A DNA stretch of 10,799 nucleotides from Gammaproteobacteria bacterium UBA2955. GTDB lineage: Bacteria; Pseudomonadota; Gammaproteobacteria; Pseudomonadales; Azotimanducaceae. Made by a program: the position numbers and the translations under genes. Location of the stretch: assembly GCA_002348825.1 (NCBI GenBank), contig DEBN01000005.1, forward strand, positions 7,416 through 18,214. The letters are read 5' to 3'. A model generated the notes under the pieces. That model searched no databases. It was not told the DNA's origin and saw only the letters and a list, made by a program, of their open reading frames with translations. Numbering within the stretch: the first letter of the stretch is position 1; every line of letters begins with the position of its first letter. Of this stretch, positions 1-6,088 are shown piece by piece.

Positions 1-887
1 TGCGTGTAGGCTCGGGCTATCGGAAACTGCACGCCCTGATTGGCGCCGATCGGGCGATTGAAGACTTCTCGGTCCGAGGCGTAAGCAGACGCTTTATCGA
101 TGAAATATCGTCCGTCGCCGACGCACTCTGCCGCAATCAGAACTCGCTCGGCGTTCATGCCATCTAGAATTACTTTAAAGCCCTTACCCTCCTGGCCCAG
201 CAGATTCTCTGCGGGTATTGCCAAATCATCGAAGAATAGTTCGCATGAGTGATGGTTAATCATTGACTCGATGGGACGAATGGTTAACCCATTTCCCTCG
301 GCGGCTTTGACGTCGATGATAAAGGTTGACAGGCCGTCAGTTTTTTTCGTCACCTCGCTCTTATCCGATGTGCGTGCCAGTAAGAGCATAAGATCTGAAT
401 GCTGAATCCGACTGATCCAGACCTTTTGTCCATTGATAATGTACTGATCGCCCACTTTTTTTGCGGTTGTTTTCAGGCTTGTGGTGTCTGTACCGGTCGT
501 AGGTTCGGTCACGCCAAAGCTCTGCAATCGCAATTCACCGCTGGCTATTTTTGGTAGGTAACGGCTTTTCTGTTCATCACTGCCGTGCCTCAACACTGAA
601 CCCATAACGTACATTTGCGCGTGGCAGACCCCTGCGTGCGCGCCGGAACGACAGATCTCCTCCATTACCGCAGACGCTTCAAGTACACCGAGTCCAGCCC
701 CGCCGTATTGCTCCGGGATAAGCACGCCGAGATAGCCCGAGGTAGTGAGTTCGGACACGAATTCGGCGGGATAGCCGTTTTCACGGTCCATCTGCAACCA
801 ATAATCTTCACCGAATTTATCGCACAGTTGCCGGACTGCAGCTCTAATTTCGGCTATGTCGTTGTCTGTTTGTTGATCGCCTGCCAT
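1..887 (-). CDS. Acyl-CoA dehydrogenase, 3' end beyond window
   Basis: FAD-dependent acyl-CoA dehydrogenase, expected to oxidise an acyl-CoA to the 2,3-enoyl-CoA in the cytoplasm and pass electrons to ETF. I translated the reverse strand from the ATG at 887: 295 codons stay open to the window edge. Visible parts are the N-terminal helical domain (about 10-120, with IPEQYGGAGLG at 57-67), the family signature FGVTEPTTGTD at 124-134, the middle beta domain (GQKVWIS at 153-159) and the start of the C-terminal helical domain (ILDGMNAERVL at 240-250). Glu247 lies where isovaleryl-CoA dehydrogenase keeps its catalytic base, but the other possible site, near the C terminus, is outside the window, so substrate class is open. 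GGGAGG at 892-897 is a good ribosome binding site and supports this start. It diverges from the exported-protein genes and may share a control region with them. Confidence 0.93.
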   Translation of the reverse strand, partial: MAGDQQTDNDIAEIRAAVRQLCDKFGEDYWLQMDRENGYPAEFVSELTTSGYLGVLIPEQYGGAGLGVLEASAVMEEICRSGAHAGVCHAQMYVMGSVLRHGSDEQKSRYLPKIASGELRLQSFGVTEPTTGTDTTSLKTTAKKVGDQYIINGQKVWISRIQHSDLMLLLARTSDKSEVTKKTDGLSTFIIDVKAAEGNGLTIRPIESMINHHSCELFFDDLAIPAENLLGQEGKGFKVILDGMNAERVLIAAECVGDGRYFIDKASAYASDREVFNRPIGANQGVQFPIARAYT

Positions 888-986
888 ACCGCCTCCCTAT
901 GCAGTTGATGCTCGATCCATTTACCACCAAGAATGCGCAAAAGCATGGGCTGTGTCTATTGTGTCCGCGTTTGCGTAAATTTCTAC

Positions 987-1015
987 ACGGGTCATTGCGC
1001 TGTGCCTTGACCCGT
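987..1015. promoter_or_regulatory. Inverted repeat, candidate operator in divergent promoter region
   Basis: ACGGGTCA (987-994) and TGACCCGT (1008-1015) are perfect reverse complements of 8 bp with a 13-base spacer. Arm centres are 21 bp apart, about two helical turns, as expected for a dimeric repressor on one DNA face. The right arm overlaps a TTGACC hexamer (1007-1012) that could be a -35 box for the gene at 1063, although the matching -10 around 1030 is weak. The site lies between divergently transcribed genes. There is no following T-run, so a terminator is unlikely. Which regulator binds is not visible. Confidence 0.45.
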
Positions 1016-1062
1016 CAAAGGCCTAATGGGACGATTCAGCGTTTTAAGGGCAGGAGAGTTTT

Positions 1063-1908
1063 ATGAATTTGTCGAAAATGGTTGTTGCAACGCTTGCGTT
1101 GGTTAGCCTGTCTGCGAACGCTGCTGACTACAAGGCGCCACGCGGTCCGGGTGGTGTTCATCCAGATCTCAACGGTGTCTGGCAGGCATTAAACAGTGCA
1201 AATTACGACATAGAAATGCACACAGCGAGCCACTCTATGCAACTCCGAGAAGGGCCGCATGGTCCCTTACCGGCTGTTAAAACTCTCTATTTGGGGGCCG
1301 TGGGTGCGGTCCCGCCTGGATTAGGAGTGGTGGTAGGGGGCAAGATTCCCTACACGCCTGAGGGCCTCGCAAAAAAACAGGAAAATAAAGCCAACTGGAT
1401 TGATCGGGATCCGGAAGTGAAGTGTTTTTTACCGGGCATTCCTCGAGCCACATACATGCCACAGCCTTTCCAAATCTTTCAAAGCGCTGATTCCGTCTTT
1501 ATGGCGTATCAATATGCGGGTGCCGTGCGAGAGGTCTATATGCAAGACCCGGGCGAGGCGCCGGTAGACAGTTGGATGGGATGGTCCGCAGGCCGTTGGG
1601 AGGGCGATACGCTGGTGGTCGAGGTCACTGGACAATACGACTCCACGTGGTTTGATCGGGCGGGCAACCATCACAGTGACAAAATGAAAGTTACCGAGCG
1701 ATATACGCCGATGAGCCCTTACCACTTGCAGTACGAGGCGACGATAGAAGACCCGCTTACATTTACGGAACCGTGGACTATTAGCATGCCTCTTTACCGA
1801 CGCATGGAAGACAACGCGCAGTTGATGGAGTTCCGTTGCGTGGAGTTTGTCGAGGAGTTGATGTACGGCGAATGGAGACGTAATCCGCTGCCGCGAACTA
1901 TTCAGTGA
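1063..1908 (+). CDS. Exported protein of unknown function, WEGDTLVVE family (first paralogue)
   Basis: Predicted secreted or periplasmic protein of 281 residues with no assigned function. Residues 1-20 form a classic signal peptide (Lys5, hydrophobic 7-18, cleavage after ANA at 18-20). The mature part opens with HPDLNGVW (33-40), then IPYTPEGLAKK (95-105), DPEVKCFLPGIPRATYMP (116-133), SAGRWEGDTLVVEVTG (175-190) and ERYTPMSP (212-219). I recall similar uncharacterised proteins in Acidobacteria and marine Gammaproteobacteria, often several per genome; that is memory, not a search. The two cysteines, C121 and C259, both fall in conserved-looking positions and could form a disulphide. AGGAG at 1052-1056 with a 6-base spacer supports the ATG at 1063. 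The gene overlaps the next by four bases, and the two are distant paralogues. I see no catalytic motif that names an enzyme class. Confidence 0.85.
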   Translation: MNLSKMVVATLALVSLSANAADYKAPRGPGGVHPDLNGVWQALNSANYDIEMHTASHSMQLREGPHGPLPAVKTLYLGAVGAVPPGLGVVVGGKIPYTPEGLAKKQENKANWIDRDPEVKCFLPGIPRATYMPQPFQIFQSADSVFMAYQYAGAVREVYMQDPGEAPVDSWMGWSAGRWEGDTLVVEVTGQYDSTWFDRAGNHHSDKMKVTERYTPMSPYHLQYEATIEDPLTFTEPWTISMPLYRRMEDNAQLMEFRCVEFVEELMYGEWRRNPLPRTIQ

Positions 1909-2966
1909 GGTGCTTGCGGCTGTCGAGCAATTGGCTCAGTGGCACCGGATTGCGAAAATTACTGTCCCTCGTGTTTGCAGGTTTTTCGGTAAGCGGCTAC
2001 GCATCCGTCGATCTTTCGGGCACATACAACGTTGCAACTCTAACGCCGCTCGAGCGTCCGGCAGTGTTTGGCAATATGCAATTTCTGAGTCGAGAGCAGG
2101 CTGAAAAACTTCGGCGCGATGACGCCGCTGCGAAGGCAGAGCGAGGCAACAAAAGTGACCCTGAGCGTGGCGCGCCGCCTTCGGGTGGCGACGGGTCCGC
2201 CGGTGCGGCGGGCAATGTAGGCGGCTACAACACCTTTTGGATCGATAACGGCAGCAACGCGTTTCAATTGGATGGCAAATTTCGAACGTCTATTCTGACT
2301 CAACCGGAAAACGGTCGACGCCCCGAGCTAACCGCCGAGGCGAAAGTGAAATTTGCTCAAGCACGCCGCAATCGACGTAATAATTCCGGAACCGCGTGGT
2401 GGCTTGATGACCGAGGTCTGGGGCCTGGGCCGTACGATGATATGGAACAGCGCCCACTCGCTGAACGCTGCATTCTAGGCTTTGGTCCCGTTGCAGGACC
2501 GCCAATGTTTCCCACTCTTTACAATAACTTGAAGCGAATTATTCAAACTGAAGATAGTATTATGATACTCGCCGAGATGGTTCATGATGCACGAATCATT
2601 CGCCTCAATAGCGCGCCTAGACCCAGACACATACGCACCTGGTTGGGAGATTCGATCGGTCACTGGGAGGGTGATACCTTAGTTGTGGAAACTAAGAATT
2701 TCACTCAACGGCCGGCCTTGTATGGAGCCGACGAAAACCTGCGCGTGATCGAACGTTTTAAGCGCGTCGACGAACAAACCTTAAGTTATAGTTTCGAGGT
2801 CACAGACCCCACCGTTTGGACCGCGTCCTGGGGCGGTGAATATCCGTGGCCCGCAACCGAGGAAAAGGTCTACGAATACGCATGTCACGAGGGCAATTAT
2901 GCCTTGGGCAATATCATGCGAGGTGCACGATTGCTCGAAGCCGAGGCGATATCTCAGTTCGAGTGA
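1905..2966 (+). CDS. Exported protein of unknown function, WEGDTLVVE family (second paralogue)
   Basis: Predicted exported protein of 353 residues from the same broad family as the preceding gene. The start is a GTG whose bases overlap the previous stop (GTGA, 1905-1908), which suggests translational coupling; there is no strong ribosome binding site of its own, and a later TTG is possible. A signal peptide is seen at about 16-33 (LRKLLSLVFAGFSVSGYAS), with a longer than usual n-region. A low-complexity Gly/Pro/Ala stretch (81-107) follows an Arg/Lys/Asp-rich helix. Then come GGYNTFWIDNG (106-116), the cysteine segment AERCILGFGP (186-195), GHWEGDTLVVETKNF (252-266) and YACHEGNY (325-332). 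C189 and C327 match the cysteine segments of the first paralogue and are also 138 residues apart. Function unknown; periplasmic or outer-surface location is inferred from the signal peptide. Confidence 0.82.
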   Translation: MRCLRLSSNWLSGTGLRKLLSLVFAGFSVSGYASVDLSGTYNVATLTPLERPAVFGNMQFLSREQAEKLRRDDAAAKAERGNKSDPERGAPPSGGDGSAGAAGNVGGYNTFWIDNGSNAFQLDGKFRTSILTQPENGRRPELTAEAKVKFAQARRNRRNNSGTAWWLDDRGLGPGPYDDMEQRPLAERCILGFGPVAGPPMFPTLYNNLKRIIQTEDSIMILAEMVHDARIIRLNSAPRPRHIRTWLGDSIGHWEGDTLVVETKNFTQRPALYGADENLRVIERFKRVDEQTLSYSFEVTDPTVWTASWGGEYPWPATEEKVYEYACHEGNYALGNIMRGARLLEAEAISQFE

Positions 2967-3062
2967 GGTTAATTGGGCATGCAAAGCGTGAATGAATGGG
3001 TATTATAGGGCGTTGGAAATTGTTTTGCGTATGGATGCGACGCGGTATAGGAGATTGTTTTA

Positions 3063-3518
3063 ATGGAACAGAAAAAAGTCAGTCGTCTTGGCAAGTTCGC
3101 TATCGGTGTTACCGCTGTTTCGATCGCGGCTGGAGCCATAGCGACCCTTAATGTATCGGCCCATCATGCGTTTGGCGCCGAGTTTGATCCCAACCGACCT
3201 CTCATACTGCGCGGTCCGGTTACTAAGGTTGAGTGGGTTAATCCCCACGCGTGGATTCACTTAGAGCACACCACGGAAGAGGGTGAGAAAGAAGTTTGGA
3301 TGGTAGAGGGCGGTACGCCCAATACGCTGTTGCGGCGTGGTCTGAACAGACGGTCACTGACCCCTGGGACTTACATTATTGTCGATGGCTACCAGTCCAA
3401 AGACCGATCTAAGCGGGCCAACGGCCGTGATGTCACCCTTGCAGACGGACGCAAGGTATTCATGGGCTCATCCGGTACCGGCGCACCGCGGGATGGAAGA
3501 GACCCAACCGAAAGATAA
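3063..3518 (+). CDS. DUF6152-type small exported protein
   Basis: Small exported protein of 151 residues that I recognise as DUF6152-like from the pattern His-His-x-Phe near the mature N terminus followed by K-V-E-W-x-N-P-H-A-W. Function is unknown. The signal peptide covers 1-33 (basic n-region to Lys11, hydrophobic 12-30, cleavage after VSA), so the mature protein would begin HHAFGAEFD. Other visible segments are GPVTKVEWVNPHAWIHLEH (51-69), EVWMVEGGTPNTLLRRG (77-93) and NGRDVTLADGRKVF (120-133). The length and spacing suit a small beta-barrel domain, which is inference. The ribosome binding site AGGAGA (3049-3054) stands 8 bases before the ATG. The gene follows the two larger exported-protein genes by 96 bp and is probably cotranscribed, ending at the hairpin at 3536-3563. 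The paired histidines and the NPH histidine could bind a metal, but this is untested. Confidence 0.85.
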   Translation: MEQKKVSRLGKFAIGVTAVSIAAGAIATLNVSAHHAFGAEFDPNRPLILRGPVTKVEWVNPHAWIHLEHTTEEGEKEVWMVEGGTPNTLLRRGLNRRSLTPGTYIIVDGYQSKDRSKRANGRDVTLADGRKVFMGSSGTGAPRDGRDPTER

Positions 3519-3535
3519 CAGCGGTTGAAATAAAT

Positions 3536-3563
3536 AAAGAGCCGGGCGTGTCCCGGCTTTTTT
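3536..3563. terminator. Bidirectional rho-independent terminator
   Basis: The stem AGCCGGG (3540-3546) pairs with CCCGGCT (3552-3558) around a CGTGT loop, and A-T pairs plus one G-T pair extend it outward. On the plus strand it is followed by TTTTTT (3558-3563); on the minus strand the hairpin is followed by CTCTTTATTTATTT. It sits between two convergent genes, 18 bp after the DUF6152-type gene and overlapping the stop codon of the MFS gene, so it can end both transcripts. Confidence 0.88.
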
Positions 3564-4851
3564 ATTGTGAGGGTGCACTGAGTTTGATGCTGCCATCGCG
3601 CTTCATTTGGCGATACAAGTGATTAAAGCCCAAGCCAGAAAGCCCGCAGATGAGTGCAGCTAGCACGAACACCCAAGCGCCGCCGTCGCTTATTCCTCCC
3701 CAAGCGGTGTACAGCAGCATTCCTAACAACGGCGCGATTGCGCCACGGACACCGGTCAATGTCACATGAATACCCATATACGCTGAAAGCTGATCGGCGC
3801 GTGCGAAGTCATTGTGGCCTAACTGCCAGGCTAGACTGCCCCCACCGCGTGCCAAGCCCATAACAAAACGACTTATAGCGAGCCATAAAATTGAACCGAG
3901 GAGCGCGCCAATCAGCGTTAAGGTGAGCGCGAGGACCCAAAGTATGCTCTGGCGGGCACGAAATTGAGCAACGTGAACGCGATCCAAATAACGCGCCCAT
4001 AGGGGTAACGACAACAGACTTACCGCGAACGGAATCACCATGGTCAGCGTAATGGAGGTCGCATAAGACGCAGAAAGCTCGCGGGTAATTAGAAAAATCA
4101 GCGGTGCTTCGATGAGCATGTTGCCGAAGCCAGCGGCAAACATCGACATCTGGTACTTCGCGAACCTGCGATCATCTCGCAGTATGGTGATAAAGCTCAC
4201 CGACTGGCGTCTTTGGTTGTTTGCTTCGGATTCTTCACGAATGTGATCAGATTCGCCGAGCACCACAACGCGGCGGAAAAAAGCGACCCCAAGCAAACCG
4301 GTCACTACCCCTGCGGCGTACAACCAGGACATACCATCGGGGTAGCGATCGAGAATAGGGCCAATCGCTGATGCAACGATTACTGTGACCAAACTCGCAA
4401 TCATTTGCAGTTGACCGGTAGCTTGAGCACGGTTGCTGCGCGCGTAATTGAGACTCCAGATAACGCTGCGAACGGTAACGAGTCCGGCGACCAAGATGCG
4501 TGAAACGATCATGCTGGCGACCAACACAACGGCCCCAAGATCGTTTATTGGTGCGATCGCGACCGCTAGCACGCATAACAGTATGCCAATCTGCAGTAAG
4601 CTTGCGAGGCCTACTTTGGGGCGTCCGGAGGCGATTCGATTCCATGCGAAACTGGACAGGTTAGCGAACATGGGTGCGGCGCTTATAATGGCGAGCGTCA
4701 AGGGGCTGACCTGATAAATTTTAGCCGCAATGACGCCGACAACCCCGCCTTCCAACAGCACCAGCGTGATGGGTAGGGCGCACTCGGTTAATTTTTCCGC
4801 ACGAAAACTGGCCTGCGCAGGCGCTTCCAGCTTTAAGTTAAGCCAGCCCAT
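3562..4851 (-). CDS. Major facilitator superfamily (MFS) transporter
   Basis: Inner-membrane transporter of 429 residues, the usual MFS length. About twelve hydrophobic segments are visible, including 23-44, 50-69, 83-100, 104-126, 148-166, 173-192, 235-256, 262-284, 302-330, 366-384 and 390-411. A charged central loop (193-232, rich in Arg, Glu and Asp) separates two six-helix halves. ARYLDRVHVAQFRAR (286-300) sits where the second-half copy of the MFS loop motif is expected. GHNDFARADQLSAYMGIHVT (345-364) is a polar stretch that I recall from an uncharacterised MFS subgroup. The substrate is not readable. An in-frame TAA six bases upstream (4855-4857) makes the ATG at 4851 the first possible start; no clear ribosome binding site is present. 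It follows the dehydrogenase gene by 33 bp and probably shares its transcript, so a 2-hydroxy or 2-oxo acid is a guess for the substrate. Confidence 0.88.
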   Translation of the reverse strand: MGWLNLKLEAPAQASFRAEKLTECALPITLVLLEGGVVGVIAAKIYQVSPLTLAIISAAPMFANLSSFAWNRIASGRPKVGLASLLQIGILLCVLAVAIAPINDLGAVVLVASMIVSRILVAGLVTVRSVIWSLNYARSNRAQATGQLQMIASLVTVIVASAIGPILDRYPDGMSWLYAAGVVTGLLGVAFFRRVVVLGESDHIREESEANNQRRQSVSFITILRDDRRFAKYQMSMFAAGFGNMLIEAPLIFLITRELSASYATSITLTMVIPFAVSLLSLPLWARYLDRVHVAQFRARQSILWVLALTLTLIGALLGSILWLAISRFVMGLARGGGSLAWQLGHNDFARADQLSAYMGIHVTLTGVRGAIAPLLGMLLYTAWGGISDGGAWVFVLAALICGLSGLGFNHLYRQMKRDGSIKLSAPSQ

Positions 4852-4884
4852 TGTTTAAGATTTTGATGCGTCGGTGTCGCTGGC

Positions 4885-5937
4885 TCAGCGATTCGGGCCC
4901 CTGTTCATTGGATAAGGCTGCCATCGTTCTAATGCCGCTCTTGGCAGTACCGTCGGGTTTACGCAGCTCATGGGCCACTTGTTTTGTAACACCAAGGCGA
5001 CTTCTCTGCCAACCCGCCGCCGCGTTTCTGGGCGCATGCGAGTTGTAGCGGATGCCACATGGGGGCTAATCAATACACTGTCGTGGCGCAACAATGGATT
5101 GTCGGGCTCCGGTGGCTCTTGTTCCAGTACATCGAGTCCGGCTGCTGCAATTGTGCCGGTGTTAAGCGCGTCGATTAAGGCTGTCTCATCGATTAGCGGA
5201 CCACGAGCGGTATTGATGATGACCGCATGCGGTTGCATAAGCGCAAGCGTTTTGGCGTTGACGGCGTGGTGGGTTTCGTCGTTGTGGGGCGCGTGTAGTG
5301 ACAGGTAGTCCGATCTTTCAAACAGTTCGTTATTGCTCACAGGCTCGACGCCGGCCTCGGAGAGGGTTAATTCACTAACGTACGGGTCATGCGCGATTAC
5401 CCGCATGCCGAAAGCCTGTGCGCGTCTTGCAGTACAACGAGCGACGTTGCCGAACGCCAGTAAACCCAGTGTCTGACCCATCAAGCGTGGAATGTGGTTC
5501 AGTAACGGTCGGCCTGACCACCATTGTCCGTCTGCCGCCATTTGCGCCATGGTTTTCATGCGGCGCGCGCTCGCTAACAGCAGCATCATCGCGTGGTCTG
5601 CAACTTCCTCAATGAACACGTCTGGAACATTAGTGACAACGATTCCGGCCTCTGTTGCGGCTTCGATGTCTACCATGTCAACACCGACACTGCCTACGCC
5701 GATAACCACGCACTTTTTCAATTTACTTATGAGTTCCGCATCGATACGAAAACCCCAAGAGGTGATGATGGCGTCCATGTCTTTAACACCTTCGGCAAAC
5801 TCTTCAGGGCTGGCCGCATCTATTTCGATGATTTCTGCCAGCGACTCAAGAGCTTCCAATTCCAGGGCGTAACGGATCTTTACTGCTTCTGGGTTCGCCT
5901 GACGTGGCAACTGAATGCCGATTTTCTTCTTTTCCAC
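4885..5937 (-). CDS. D-2-hydroxyacid dehydrogenase (NAD-dependent), PGDH-like
   Basis: Cytoplasmic enzyme of the D-isomer-specific 2-hydroxyacid dehydrogenase family, interconverting a 2-hydroxy acid and a 2-oxo acid with NAD(H). Using the GTG at 5937 it has 350 residues, close to the usual 310-350. The substrate-binding half contains VIGVGSVGVDMVDIEAA (78-94). The Rossmann half has LGLLAFGNVARCTARRA (157-173), Asp184 in AHDPY (182-186; an acidic residue here usually means NAD rather than NADP), catalytic Arg245 in NTARGPLID, Glu274 in LEQEPPEP and His293 in SPHVASAT. All three catalytic residues are present. Oddly, the glycine motif reads A-F-G-N-V-A, with Ala in place of two glycines. The GTG is preceded by GGAGGA; an upstream ATG at 5985 (366 residues) lacks such a site. 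The substrate (3-phosphoglycerate, glyoxylate/hydroxypyruvate or another acid) is not determined. It is first in an apparent operon with the MFS gene. Confidence 0.9.
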   Translation of the reverse strand: MEKKKIGIQLPRQANPEAVKIRYALELEALESLAEIIEIDAASPEEFAEGVKDMDAIITSWGFRIDAELISKLKKCVVIGVGSVGVDMVDIEAATEAGIVVTNVPDVFIEEVADHAMMLLLASARRMKTMAQMAADGQWWSGRPLLNHIPRLMGQTLGLLAFGNVARCTARRAQAFGMRVIAHDPYVSELTLSEAGVEPVSNNELFERSDYLSLHAPHNDETHHAVNAKTLALMQPHAVIINTARGPLIDETALIDALNTGTIAAAGLDVLEQEPPEPDNPLLRHDSVLISPHVASATTRMRPETRRRVGREVALVLQNKWPMSCVNPTVLPRAALERWQPYPMNRGPNR

Positions 5938-5940
5938 CGT

Positions 5941-5946
5941 TCCTCC
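5941..5946 (-). promoter_or_regulatory. Ribosome binding site that fixes the dehydrogenase start
   Basis: GGAGGA on the minus strand stands 3 bases (4 from the GGAGG core) before the GTG at 5937. The upstream in-frame ATG at 5985 is preceded by CACCCTTGGCGC, with no Shine-Dalgarno match. The family's usual N terminus also begins about here (KKKIGIQLP). Confidence 0.6.
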
Positions 5947-5975
5947 GCTTTGCCTATCGACTGCTACTCCCGAGT

Positions 5976-6004
5976 ATTTTTGCATGCGCCAAGGGTGCTG
6001 TCAT
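5976..6004 (-). promoter_or_regulatory. Candidate sigma-70 promoter for the dehydrogenase-MFS operon
   Basis: Read on the minus strand, ATGACA (6004-5999) matches the -35 consensus at 5 of 6. After 17 bases comes AAAAAT (5981-5976), 4 of 6 for the -10, preceded by a TGC extended -10 element. Transcription would start near 5968, downstream of the ATG at 5985 and about 30 bases before the GTG at 5937, which agrees with the chosen start. Found by eye only. Confidence 0.35.
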
Positions 6005-6045
6005 TGACCACACCTGAATAATGCACGGTGCAGAGATTCGTATCG

Positions 6046-6059
6046 GAATTCGCGGCCGC
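6046..6059. other. 14-base GAATTCGCGGCCGC, adjoining EcoRI and NotI sites
   Basis: GAATTC (6046-6051) is directly followed by the 8-bp palindrome GCGGCCGC (6052-6059), in the gap upstream of rmuC. The same 14 bases occur in common EcoRI-NotI cloning adaptors. It may be chance or a small palindrome of natural origin; an adaptor remnant cannot be excluded from the sequence alone. Confidence 0.3.
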
Positions 6060-6088
6060 AACGGTTAGGCTTAAGGGGTCTTGTCACT

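Noticed and set aside
615..908. 97-residue plus-strand open frame
   Set aside because: It lies antisense to the well-supported acyl-CoA dehydrogenase gene and shows no recognisable domain.
1429..1725. 98-residue minus-strand open frame
   Set aside because: It is antisense to the first exported-protein gene, whose signal peptide and paralogue similarity show it to be the real gene.
3001..3006. TATTAT as a -10 box for the DUF6152-type gene
   Set aside because: It matches the -10 at 5 of 6, but no -35 lies at 16-18 bases (catgca at 17), so a separate promoter is not supported.
4247..4645. 132-residue minus-strand open frame rich in Arg and Ser
   Set aside because: It is a frame-shifted shadow of the MFS gene, with no ribosome binding site and no domain.
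5492..6021. Overlapping plus-strand open frames of 126 and 142 residues
   Set aside because: They are antisense to the dehydrogenase, whose catalytic residues are all in place on the other strand.
6004..6032. TTGACC as a -35 box for rmuC
   Set aside because: The hexamer 17 bases downstream (ggtgca) does not resemble a -10 box; no convincing rmuC promoter was found.
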